Of a DNA stretch of 54,764 nucleotides, positions 48,916 to 54,764 are shown piece after piece (position 1 is the first letter of the stretch; every line of letters starts with the position of its first letter). Source of the stretch: a virus; the IMG/VR virus record IMGVR_UViG_3300020160_000534, positions 1 to 54,764 of that record. The stretch is one strand, 5' to 3'. The notes under the pieces are model-generated. The model searched no databases and was not told the DNA's origin. It saw only the letters and a program-made list of their open reading frames with translations. Both the position numbers and the translations under genes were made by a program.

Positions 48916-49514
48916 TTCGGATTAAGATTAAAAGCGACGCAAATGCGCTCTTCAGAACTAATACTTGTAGGTACTTGATGCTCTAACCAACTTGGCCACA
49001 TTAAAAATGTTCCTTCGATCGGATTAATCACATACTCAGGTAGTAATTTATAATCTTCTCGAGGTTTACCAAAAATGATTGGGTATTGTACAAATTTCCA
49101 ATAATCTCTTGGATCATTAAAAATTATTGGTGTTGTGTCTTTTGGTATTTTTAAATAAAAACAACCAGAAAGTATAGATCCTGGATGCGAGTGTATTGGA
49201 TGTGCACCACCTGCCTTTATTTTATTAAACAAATAGTATGGTTTAAGAGTCCACATACTAGAATCTATACAATTATCTGCAAAGTATTTTCTAGAGACAG
49301 TGCTTATGTAATTATTAAGTTTATTTAATCTAAAATCATTTTGTTGAAGAAGCCCTGCAGAATTCACACTATAAGTAGAATCATATTTGTCTTGTCCAAG
49401 ATATTTAATACCATGTTGGTTTATGTAATCTTCAGCGACAGGTAGAATTTCTTTTGCTAGGACTGATTGATCGTCAATAAACAATGGTGTTGGAAATAAA
49501 TTTATGTATTGCAT
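48912..49514 (-). CDS. 2OG-Fe(II) oxygenase-like protein (TIGR02466 type)
   Basis: 200 residues. It begins INLFPTPLFIDDQSVL, with the core GGAHPIHSHPGSILSGCFYL and distal GTFLMWPSWLEHQVPTSIS then EERICVAFNLN. It is a paralogue of the 40054-40692 gene but quite divergent. The histidines (HSHP and EHQV) and the C-terminal Arg fit the family. Substrate unknown. Confidence 0.8.
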   Translation of the reverse strand: MQYINLFPTPLFIDDQSVLAKEILPVAEDYINQHGIKYLGQDKYDSTYSVNSAGLLQQNDFRLNKLNNYISTVSRKYFADNCIDSSMWTLKPYYLFNKIKAGGAHPIHSHPGSILSGCFYLKIPKDTTPIIFNDPRDYWKFVQYPIIFGKPREDYKLLPEYVINPIEGTFLMWPSWLEHQVPTSISSEERICVAFNLNPN

Positions 49515-50126
49515 TTAAGCAGGAACCATTCTAAATTTAATTTTATCGTTTTGTTTTTGATAAACTGCTTTGTGGTTTCTATCTTTCCACTCACAAACAT
49601 ACCACTCTGGAATTGGTCTATTTGTCCAAACAGCAAATGGTTGTTTGTCATTAATATAATAATTGTGATATGCTTGAATAGAATTTGTTGGCACTTTATA
49701 ATCTTCAGGCATACACTGTGGCATAGGTGTCATTCCTCCAAATTTTATATTTGTAGGTAAATTATCAAGGAAAGGAATTAATCTTTCAGCGACATGATGT
49801 TTACCATAACGAAATGTATACTCTTTCATTAGATCTCGCCACAGAGAATACAACCACATATAATTGCGAGAAGTTTCACGACACCAAATACCTGATGGGT
49901 GTTTCATATGTGATGCCAAATACAAATTATCTTCACGAGAATCATCTAATTTCCATCGCATTGCTTTGCGACCTGAAATAGATTTACCTTCATACTCATA
50001 TCCATCGAGCAAACGATGAGCAGTAGAAAGAAGTTGTGCATACTCTAGAATCATTTTAACGACATGTTTATCAAGATGTTGTTTTGCACATTCTTGGGTG
50101 TCTTCATGAAGATAGAAAATATTCAT
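49515..50126 (-). CDS. Conserved phage protein of unknown function
   Basis: 203 residues. The N-terminus NIFYLHEDTQECAKQHLDKH then VVKMILEYAQLLSTAHRLL is strongly conserved in T4-like and other phages. It vaguely recalls the start of pyrimidine-dimer glycosylase-type proteins (NIFxxxxDPxxxAxxxxDKR). Later blocks are SGIWCRETSRNYMWLYSLWR and NSIQAYHNYYINDKQPFAVW. No catalytic motif can be fixed. The stop is next to the 49514 start. Confidence 0.65.
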   Translation of the reverse strand: MNIFYLHEDTQECAKQHLDKHVVKMILEYAQLLSTAHRLLDGYEYEGKSISGRKAMRWKLDDSREDNLYLASHMKHPSGIWCRETSRNYMWLYSLWRDLMKEYTFRYGKHHVAERLIPFLDNLPTNIKFGGMTPMPQCMPEDYKVPTNSIQAYHNYYINDKQPFAVWTNRPIPEWYVCEWKDRNHKAVYQKQNDKIKFRMVPA

Positions 50127-50135
50127 AATTTATGA

Positions 50136-50723
50136 TTACTCAATAATTCCTGTAATATCAGTATTAATGATAGAAATATTAATTTTGTTAATAAAGAAAT
50201 TTAATGTTAATCTTGATTCATTAATAGTTTTTCCATATCCATTCATTGCTGCATGAGGCATATCTGCTCGATATAAAACCATTCTATTAAATTTATATGG
50301 AATAATCTGCCCATCGAGTAAAGTTCCATGATTATCACCTTCAAGATGTTCATTCAAATAAACAATACCAGCATATAATACTGTGTCTTTATGAATCCAT
50401 TTGTCTTCATATAAGTCATTTTCAAATAAAGCATGAAAAAGGCTAGAAATATCTGCATTAATACTTATACTAGAATTATATGGTGTATTTAATGTGAATG
50501 CTGATAATATTTTATTGTCGATTTGATGATAAAGAGATTCTTCTAAAATATATTTTAATGAAAGTGTTCTACTACCAAGATATGATATAGGTTTATCTGA
50601 TTGTATATTACCATAATCATTAGGATTATCATTCACACTATAAAATTTTTGTTTTAGTGCAATATCTACAATAGAATGTGGATCTTCGAAAAAAGAATCT
50701 AGTACAACAACATTAGCAAACAT
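50136..50723 (-). CDS. DUF6445-like 2OG-Fe(II) oxygenase-type protein
   Basis: 195 residues. VVLDSFFEDPHSIVDIALKQ is the start typical of this group. WIHKDTVLYAGIVYLNEHLE holds HxD, and YKFNRMVLYRADMPHAAMNG then ESRLTLNFFINK hold the distal His and Arg. It shares one base with the membrane-protein gene. Substrate unknown; one of six such proteins in this arm. Confidence 0.7.
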   Translation of the reverse strand: MFANVVVLDSFFEDPHSIVDIALKQKFYSVNDNPNDYGNIQSDKPISYLGSRTLSLKYILEESLYHQIDNKILSAFTLNTPYNSSISINADISSLFHALFENDLYEDKWIHKDTVLYAGIVYLNEHLEGDNHGTLLDGQIIPYKFNRMVLYRADMPHAAMNGYGKTINESRLTLNFFINKINISIINTDITGIIE

Positions 50724-51013
50724 TAAGCCACCAACATTCGAATCAAACCAAACATATCAATGGTAGTTAGCAAGATGTAGTTAGCCAGCATCCCAAATGA
50801 TTTCCGAGTATAACTAGCCCAAGCATACATAGCACAACCAGTAATCCAGACAGGATATAAAGCAAGTAGTGGCGGAGAGGGAACAGTAACAGCCATAGTG
50901 ATACTGCACCCAATACTAATAGCCCAAGCGAGAAGTTCAACGATGAAACGAGGTTTGTTAGATTGCCAATCATCTTTAATCCATTGTAAAGTTGGTTGAA
51001 AAATATCAAGCAT
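50723..51013 (-). CDS. Small multi-pass membrane protein
   Basis: 96 residues from the ATG at 51013; the longer frame would start with TTG. It overlaps the nucleotidase stop by eight bases. Three hydrophobic segments are visible: VELLAWAISIGCSITMAVTV, LLALYPVWITGCAMYAW, and GMLANYILLTTIDMFGLIRM. A protein of this layout is common in T4-like phages and unnamed. Possibly an inner-membrane modifier; unknown. Confidence 0.65.
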   Translation of the reverse strand: MLDIFQPTLQWIKDDWQSNKPRFIVELLAWAISIGCSITMAVTVPSPPLLALYPVWITGCAMYAWASYTRKSFGMLANYILLTTIDMFGLIRMLVA

Positions 51014-51530
51014 AAGAACCCATTGAGTCGTAACCAAATTTTAAAGCACTTAATCCACGAATTCCACGAATTGTATCATGAATTTGTTGAATTGTGTCAG
51101 AAGATTTTGTGTGAAGAATGCCATGTCCACCTTTTGCATTGAATGGTGTGATGCAACCGATGGAATCATCAACTAAAATCGCACGATCATGAGCAAAATT
51201 TGATTTTTCTTGTTTGGCTCGAACAAAATTGGCTTTATAAGGGATATTTTTGCTGTCTAACCACCTCATTTTTTGGTATCTTGCAGCATTTCCTTGTTCT
51301 GCATCATAAGTACCCATTGAAGTGAGAATTTCGATGGTAATTCCATCAAGTTTTGACACATAGTTCATCAATTCTGTGGTATCTGGCATAAATTCCAGAT
51401 CTTCGAAGATTTTATATGTGAAAACAGCCTCACGAAATTTCTTTCGATCAGCCTTTTCTGGGTCTAGTTTGCGATATGCCTTGTCAAAGTTGCAAAGCAC
51501 GCCATCCATGTCTAAGTAAAGTGTAATCAT
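51006..51530 (-). CDS. HAD-family 5'-nucleotidase
   Basis: 174 residues. The HAD motifs are LYLDMDGVLCNF at the N-terminus (nucleophile Asp), ITIEILTSMG (motif II Thr/Ser), and AILVDDSIGCI (motif IV). Length and the cap segment fit deoxyribonucleotide 5'-nucleotidases of the NT5C type. It would trim dNMP pools. A consensus promoter ends six bases before the ATG, predicting a leaderless mRNA. Confidence 0.8.
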   Translation of the reverse strand: MITLYLDMDGVLCNFDKAYRKLDPEKADRKKFREAVFTYKIFEDLEFMPDTTELMNYVSKLDGITIEILTSMGTYDAEQGNAARYQKMRWLDSKNIPYKANFVRAKQEKSNFAHDRAILVDDSIGCITPFNAKGGHGILHTKSSDTIQQIHDTIRGIRGLSALKFGYDSMGSYA

Positions 51531-51536
51531 AATGTA

Positions 51537-51565
51537 ATTATACCTGAAATTTCAATTAGTGTCAA
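51537..51565 (-). promoter_or_regulatory. Consensus sigma70 promoter, leaderless start at 51530
   Basis: TTGACA (51565-51560), 17-bp spacer, TATAAT (51542-51537), six bases to the ATG at 51530. The TGA of TTGACA is the stop codon of the MazG gene. No SD lies between -10 and ATG. Confidence 0.85.
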
Positions 51566-51924
51566 GGTTTTTTCAAAAATTTGTTCATATCAGGTGGTTT
51601 CCAGCCTTCTGGCTTAAGAATTTTGCCATCTTCACGACGACGCACCTTACCAGTAAGCGGATCTACTTTCGCCATGTTAGTTCGAACAACTTCATCCCAT
51701 GCACCACTGATATTATATTGTTTCATATGACAATATCCTAGAATTACCCAGATCATATCCATGCAGGCATCAAGTGATTCTACTTCATCAGCGTTATTAC
51801 ATGCTTCAACGAATTCTTTATATTCTTCTTCGATTAGTTTAATGTATAATGATGCATTATTTTCTGAAGGTTGTTGGTCACATGCTTGTTGAAACATTAT
51901 GACATCAAGTGGCATGCCCATCAT
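51562..51924 (-). CDS. mazG: MazG-like nucleotide pyrophosphohydrolase
   Basis: 120 residues. The all-alpha NTP-PPase motif is KLIEEEYKEFVEACNNADEV followed by SLDACMDMIWVILGYC, giving ExxE...ExxD metal ligands. The C-terminus VDPLTGKVRRREDGKILKPE then GWKPPD is conserved in phage MazG-like proteins. It hydrolyses non-canonical or signalling nucleotides in related phages. Coupled by ATGA to the upstream gene. Confidence 0.82.
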   Translation of the reverse strand: MMGMPLDVIMFQQACDQQPSENNASLYIKLIEEEYKEFVEACNNADEVESLDACMDMIWVILGYCHMKQYNISGAWDEVVRTNMAKVDPLTGKVRRREDGKILKPEGWKPPDMNKFLKKP

Positions 51925-52256
51925 TTATTCCTTTCAGTATCAAAGTAGTGTTTAGATTTTGTTTTAACTAAATCTTGTTCGCCATACAACTCTGGATAAT
52001 CTGCCATGGTTGATCCACCACCATGGTCATTCCATGATGATTCCTCTGTCTCTGTCTCAAGTTTCATGCCGTAGTATTCTTCATCAGGAACATAGTCAAG
52101 AGTCCCCGATGGATTAAAACCGCATCCTTTAAGGAACAAGTCAACATGTTCTAGAATTTCTAGTAAATATGTACCATGAAATTCATAGTTTACTTTAGTA
52201 CCATCTGGTTCTCCGTATATGTCTGTATGTTCAGCTATCAGTGTGAATTTTGGCAT
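51921..52256 (-). CDS. Conserved T4-like protein of unknown function
   Basis: 111 residues from the ATG at 52256, chosen for GGAAG six bases upstream. The conserved-looking part KFTLIAEHTDIYGEPDGTKV, TYLLEILEHVDLFLKGCGFN and SGTLDYVPDEEYYG recurs in marine T4-like phages next to mazG. Acidic, soluble, no motif. Overlaps the AbrB-like gene by 26 bases. Confidence 0.6.
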   Translation of the reverse strand: MPKFTLIAEHTDIYGEPDGTKVNYEFHGTYLLEILEHVDLFLKGCGFNPSGTLDYVPDEEYYGMKLETETEESSWNDHGGGSTMADYPELYGEQDLVKTKSKHYFDTERNK

Positions 52257-52425
52257 TTTCATCTTCCTTCTTTTTTAATGACCATGAGCCGTTGTGTAAA
52301 TCTTCAAAAATTATTGTATCACCAAAATCCCAACCAACTTGATTCAACAAGTCTGGTGGGAATGGCATCATTAGATCTCCTGTTTCGGGATCTTCTTCTA
52401 GTGTAATTGTCCAGTGATTATTCAT
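52231..52425 (-). CDS. AbrB-like small protein
   Basis: 64 residues. WTITLEEDPETGDLMMPFPP followed by DLLNQVGWDFGDTIIFEDL has the swapped-hairpin pattern of AbrB/SpoVT-type domains, which bind DNA or act as antitoxin-like regulators. The end is Lys/Glu-rich. It overlaps both neighbours. A regulator of phage genes is possible; no target is known. Confidence 0.6.
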   Translation of the reverse strand: MNNHWTITLEEDPETGDLMMPFPPDLLNQVGWDFGDTIIFEDLHNGSWSLKKKEDENAKIHTDS

Positions 52426-52753
52426 AAGTTATCTCCAACCAATTAGTTTCTTCTGGTAGAATTTCAATAGTGGCACCAATTGATGATGCTTTATCAATCA
52501 TATTTTGAAGAATACCACTGCCATAAAAATTTGTTCCATAAGAATCTTCATGACATTCATAGATAGAACCAGAACTACCCTCAAAGGAATATACATTACC
52601 TTCGAGAGTAGCCTTGGTAATACCACTGTTTAGTTTCCAAGAATCTGATCCAAGATATCCACCATACCAACAGGCAAACACCTTATGGACTGGTGGATAT
52701 TTGTCAGAAGTAATTTTAACAACTACCCACTTGTCTGGTCTGTAATCACTCAT
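52418..52753 (-). CDS. Conserved phage protein of unknown function
   Basis: 111 residues. Features are DKWVVVKITSDKYPPVHKVF, ACWYGGYLGSDSWKLNSGIT and FEGSSGSIYECHEDSYGTN. The strand-rich pattern is known from several T4-like phages without assigned function. It overlaps neighbours on both sides by eight bases, so it is part of a tightly packed early operon. Confidence 0.6.
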   Translation of the reverse strand: MSDYRPDKWVVVKITSDKYPPVHKVFACWYGGYLGSDSWKLNSGITKATLEGNVYSFEGSSGSIYECHEDSYGTNFYGSGILQNMIDKASSIGATIEILPEETNWLEITYE

Positions 52754-52907
52754 GTTTTATTCTCGCTTCAAACTCATCATCGGTTTCAATTTTGACTTTT
52801 TTACCTTTTTGAAATGCTTCGACAATATCCTTGAGTAATATACCTTCCCACAATGTAAGATTGTCACACTCAAATGTAACATCCCTAACATAGCGTTGCT
52901 CATTCAT
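52746..52907 (-). CDS. 53-residue small protein
   Basis: A short gene found by translating the gap. The ATG at 52907 overlaps the upstream stop as ATGA, and its own TGA overlaps the next start (ATGAGTGA). The chain runs NEQRYVRDVTFECDNLTLWE, GILLKDIVEAFQKGKKVKIE, TDDEFEARIKHE. Overlaps at both ends support translation. No family recognised. Confidence 0.6.
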   Translation of the reverse strand: MNEQRYVRDVTFECDNLTLWEGILLKDIVEAFQKGKKVKIETDDEFEARIKHE

Positions 52908-53794
52908 ACTTCAACTACCTTTAGTTCAAAGCGATCAGCACGTTCTTCGTAGTTGATGTAACCACGAGGATTGCACACAATACGAGTAGAACCAACCATG
53001 TAGTCAAAGTCTTCATGAGTATGACCATGAGTCCACAATTTAATTCCTGGACGATCAAGCACAAATTCATCCAACACAGAGTTGTATGCACCATTCATCA
53101 ATTGGTCATTCTTGTAACGAGGATGCTCAGAACCTTTGCTTGGAGCATGATGACCAACGACAACCATTGTCATCCATGGAGGAGTGACTTTATAAGTTTC
53201 ATCAATCAGATTCAACATTGCTTTATGGTCTTCAACAGCATCCTGTGGAGACAAAGTTGCTGGACGAGTCTTGAATTTAACTTTCTTTTTATCAGCATCA
53301 TCAGCATCAAATACTCTGTAGTTGACCATTCGATTACTGTTTTCGCAAATCTGAAAGTCATTCATACGACGAGACACATGATTCATGGTCATCTCATCTT
53401 CACCATTCATATCAGTCCAGAGTGTACCACCGACAAAACGATAGTCACCATGATCCCAAACTTCTTTATCAAGGAAGTGCACATTTTCCAAATGATTTGC
53501 AGCCAGCATTGCACGAATTTTAGCTGCACTGGTAGCGTAGTCACCATGATAGTGCTCATGATTACCCATAACATAAACAACATGGGGAAACTGGAATGAG
53601 CAACGCTTGAAGAAGTCTACGAATCGTTGACTCTTCGCACCCTCAAGAAAATTATGTGGGTCGGGCTTGCCAAGATCAGCAGTAACCATGATGTCACCAC
53701 TAAGCACAAGAACATCAGCATTCTGATCATTCTTGATCATGAGGTCACCGAACTCTAGGTGGAGATCGCTACAAATTGCTATTTTCATTTTCAT
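52904..53794 (-). CDS. Calcineurin-like metallophosphoesterase
   Basis: 296 residues with the five metal motifs: ICSDLHLEFGD, LVLSGDIMV, YVMGNHEHYH, VVGHHAPSK and WTHGHTHEDFDY. It is a complete enzyme. Related phage enzymes act on cyclic nucleotides, nucleic-acid ends or protein phosphates, and the substrate cannot be told here. It overlaps the oxygenase gene as ATGA; a second in-frame ATG lies at 53788. Confidence 0.9.
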   Translation of the reverse strand: MKMKIAICSDLHLEFGDLMIKNDQNADVLVLSGDIMVTADLGKPDPHNFLEGAKSQRFVDFFKRCSFQFPHVVYVMGNHEHYHGDYATSAAKIRAMLAANHLENVHFLDKEVWDHGDYRFVGGTLWTDMNGEDEMTMNHVSRRMNDFQICENSNRMVNYRVFDADDADKKKVKFKTRPATLSPQDAVEDHKAMLNLIDETYKVTPPWMTMVVVGHHAPSKGSEHPRYKNDQLMNGAYNSVLDEFVLDRPGIKLWTHGHTHEDFDYMVGSTRIVCNPRGYINYEERADRFELKVVEV

Positions 53795-54384
53795 TTCTCA
53801 GTTAAGTGCAACCATCCAGTTGCGATAATTTTTTCTTCATTCGGAGCAACAATACCCCTATGTGTATGTGTCCAGTCTGCTGGCCAAATCACTGTTAAAC
53901 CTTTTTCTGCTTTTAATGCAGTTTCACCACGCACTTCACGTTGATAGGCAAACTCTGTTCCACCACCTTCTGCTACATCATTCAGATAAGTCATAAACAC
54001 TAAGTGTCTATTGCAATTTGGTTCGCTTGCTTTGGCTCTTTCAAAGTGCCATGTTTTAAATCCACCACCAGCAGGATACTTTTGTATATTCATACCTTCT
54101 ACTGGAAGGACACCAGTCATCCCAGATGTTTTCCATTTTTCCATGTATAGTGAGACACATTCTTGTAAAGCATTTGCATATTGAGTTTGCATTAACTCAT
54201 CGATGTTTAAATGTAAGTCAGTCGAGTGTTTGATAGAATGATCTACCTCATCTGACTTGGTCACACCATCTTCCCACTTATGTGGATTAGAATTATAATC
54301 CTCGATTAGCATATCGCAAAGGGTTGGATCAATGTACCAGCCCATGATGAATATGTTTTGTTTATTTACAATATGTTCTTTCAT
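53791..54384 (-). CDS. 2OG-Fe(II) oxygenase (prolyl-4-hydroxylase-like)
   Basis: 197 residues. The core NIQKYPAGGGFKTWHFERAK has HxE as first metal pair, HLVFMTYLNDVAEGGGTEFA is the central strand, and IWPADWTHTHRGIVAPNEEK supplies the distal His, followed by IIATGWLHL. Such hydroxylases are frequent in marine T4-like phages. It begins six bases after a TATAAT, so a leaderless mRNA is expected. Confidence 0.85.
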   Translation of the reverse strand: MKEHIVNKQNIFIMGWYIDPTLCDMLIEDYNSNPHKWEDGVTKSDEVDHSIKHSTDLHLNIDELMQTQYANALQECVSLYMEKWKTSGMTGVLPVEGMNIQKYPAGGGFKTWHFERAKASEPNCNRHLVFMTYLNDVAEGGGTEFAYQREVRGETALKAEKGLTVIWPADWTHTHRGIVAPNEEKIIATGWLHLTEK

Positions 54385-54390
54385 ACCTAT

Positions 54391-54419
54391 ATTATACCCC
54401 AGATCCGAATAAAAGACAA
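54391..54419 (-). promoter_or_regulatory. Sigma70 promoter, leaderless start at 54384
   Basis: TTGTCT (54419-54414), 17-bp spacer, TATAAT (54396-54391), then six bases (ATAGGT) to the ATG at 54384. It is the third promoter with this spacing. Confidence 0.75.
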
Positions 54420-54422
54420 GAA

Positions 54423-54764
54423 CTATTTTAAGAAAATTTGGATAGATGCACGAATTGCACCGACTCGAATAATTGGAGTTACTGTGTGGTATGTTCCTCC
54501 AACCTGAACTACCATCATATTAAATTCTGGAATTAATCCTTTAATCTCATCATCTTCACGATAAAGAAATAATCCACCATCGTCATCACCCCATGTATCA
54601 TTTAGATAAATTGTAATCCCAGCTTTATATCCCGCATCAGTATGCCATGGGATATAAGAACCTCTAGTCCAGTAGTGAAACATTACATTAGTCTCAGTGA
54701 ATTCTGGAACTTCTTTTACAGATCCAATAAACTTCAATAGTGATTCTTTTAAAGATTCATCGGG
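54423..54764 (-). CDS. 2OG-Fe(II) oxygenase-like protein, N-terminus off the window
   Basis: The frame is open to the right edge (PDESLKESLLKFIGSVKEV upstream of the apparent start at 54737, which is a TTG), so the true start is outside. The visible part has SYIPWHTDAGYKAGITIYLN with HxD, GDDDGGLFLYR, and VGGTYHTVTPIIRVGAIRAS with the distal His and Arg. It is the sixth oxygenase-type gene in the right arm. Confidence 0.75.
   Translation of the reverse strand, partial: PDESLKESLLKFIGSVKEVPEFTETNVMFHYWTRGSYIPWHTDAGYKAGITIYLNDTWGDDDGGLFLYREDDEIKGLIPEFNMMVVQVGGTYHTVTPIIRVGAIRASIQIFLK

Overview
The window is a 54.8-kb piece of an AT-rich, T4-like tailed phage (myovirus) genome. The evidence is a near-complete T4-type baseplate set (gp53, gp5, gp25, gp6, gp7, gp8, gp27, gp48, gp54, gp26), gp4, a T4-type replication and late-transcription set (gp32, gp59, gp33), and late-promoter boxes of the TATAAATA/CTAAATA type. 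Small conserved genes of marine and freshwater T4-like phages accompany them. No integrase, attachment site or host gene block is seen. The host is probably a Gram-negative proteobacterium. The phage encodes an outer-membrane barrel with a betaproteobacterial-looking signal peptide, a second exported protein, and a two-piece (circularly permuted) tmRNA whose tag ANDELFALAA looks more beta/gamma- than alphaproteobacterial. The host assignment is inference.

Layout. 1-31880 (minus strand) is a long tail-fibre and baseplate block. In transcription order it runs gp48, gp53, gp27, gp5, PAAR tip, gp25, gp6, gp7, a small structural protein, gp8, a 2172-residue DUF4815-type protein, then fibres and adhesins. 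Inside the fibre part (4860-10852) sits an unusual cassette: a fibre with a His/Cys/Asn-rich tail, a 316-residue unknown, a radical SAM/SPASM enzyme, a 104-residue unknown, a TRAP (DctP-type) solute-binding protein without a signal peptide, and a PP-loop ATPase related to asparagine synthases. 31930-37612 (plus strand) holds gp4, a conserved unknown, gp54, a holin candidate, gp16, gp26, a gp51-like reading frame reached by a probable -1 frameshift, and the tape-measure candidate. A bidirectional terminator ends this block.

37657-54764 (minus strand) is the replication, metabolism and host-takeover arm: gp32, gp59, gp33, a Gp88-family protein, ClpP, a SleB-type hydrolase, exported proteins, the tmRNA, an exonuclease, a GH19 endolysin, PhoH, a HAD nucleotidase, MazG, a metallophosphoesterase, and six 2-oxoglutarate/Fe(II) oxygenase-like proteins. 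This arm carries near-consensus sigma70 promoters (TTGACA/TTGTCT, 17-bp spacer, TATAAT). Three of them sit six bases before a start codon, which predicts leaderless mRNAs.

How it works together: sigma70-type promoters would drive early genes including the tmRNA, and gp33 with CTAAATA-type boxes would drive late structural genes. The most unusual elements are the permuted tmRNA, the radical SAM/PP-loop/DctP fibre cassette, and the gp26 to gp51 frameshift placed just before the tape measure, an arrangement like the G/GT chaperones of siphophages.
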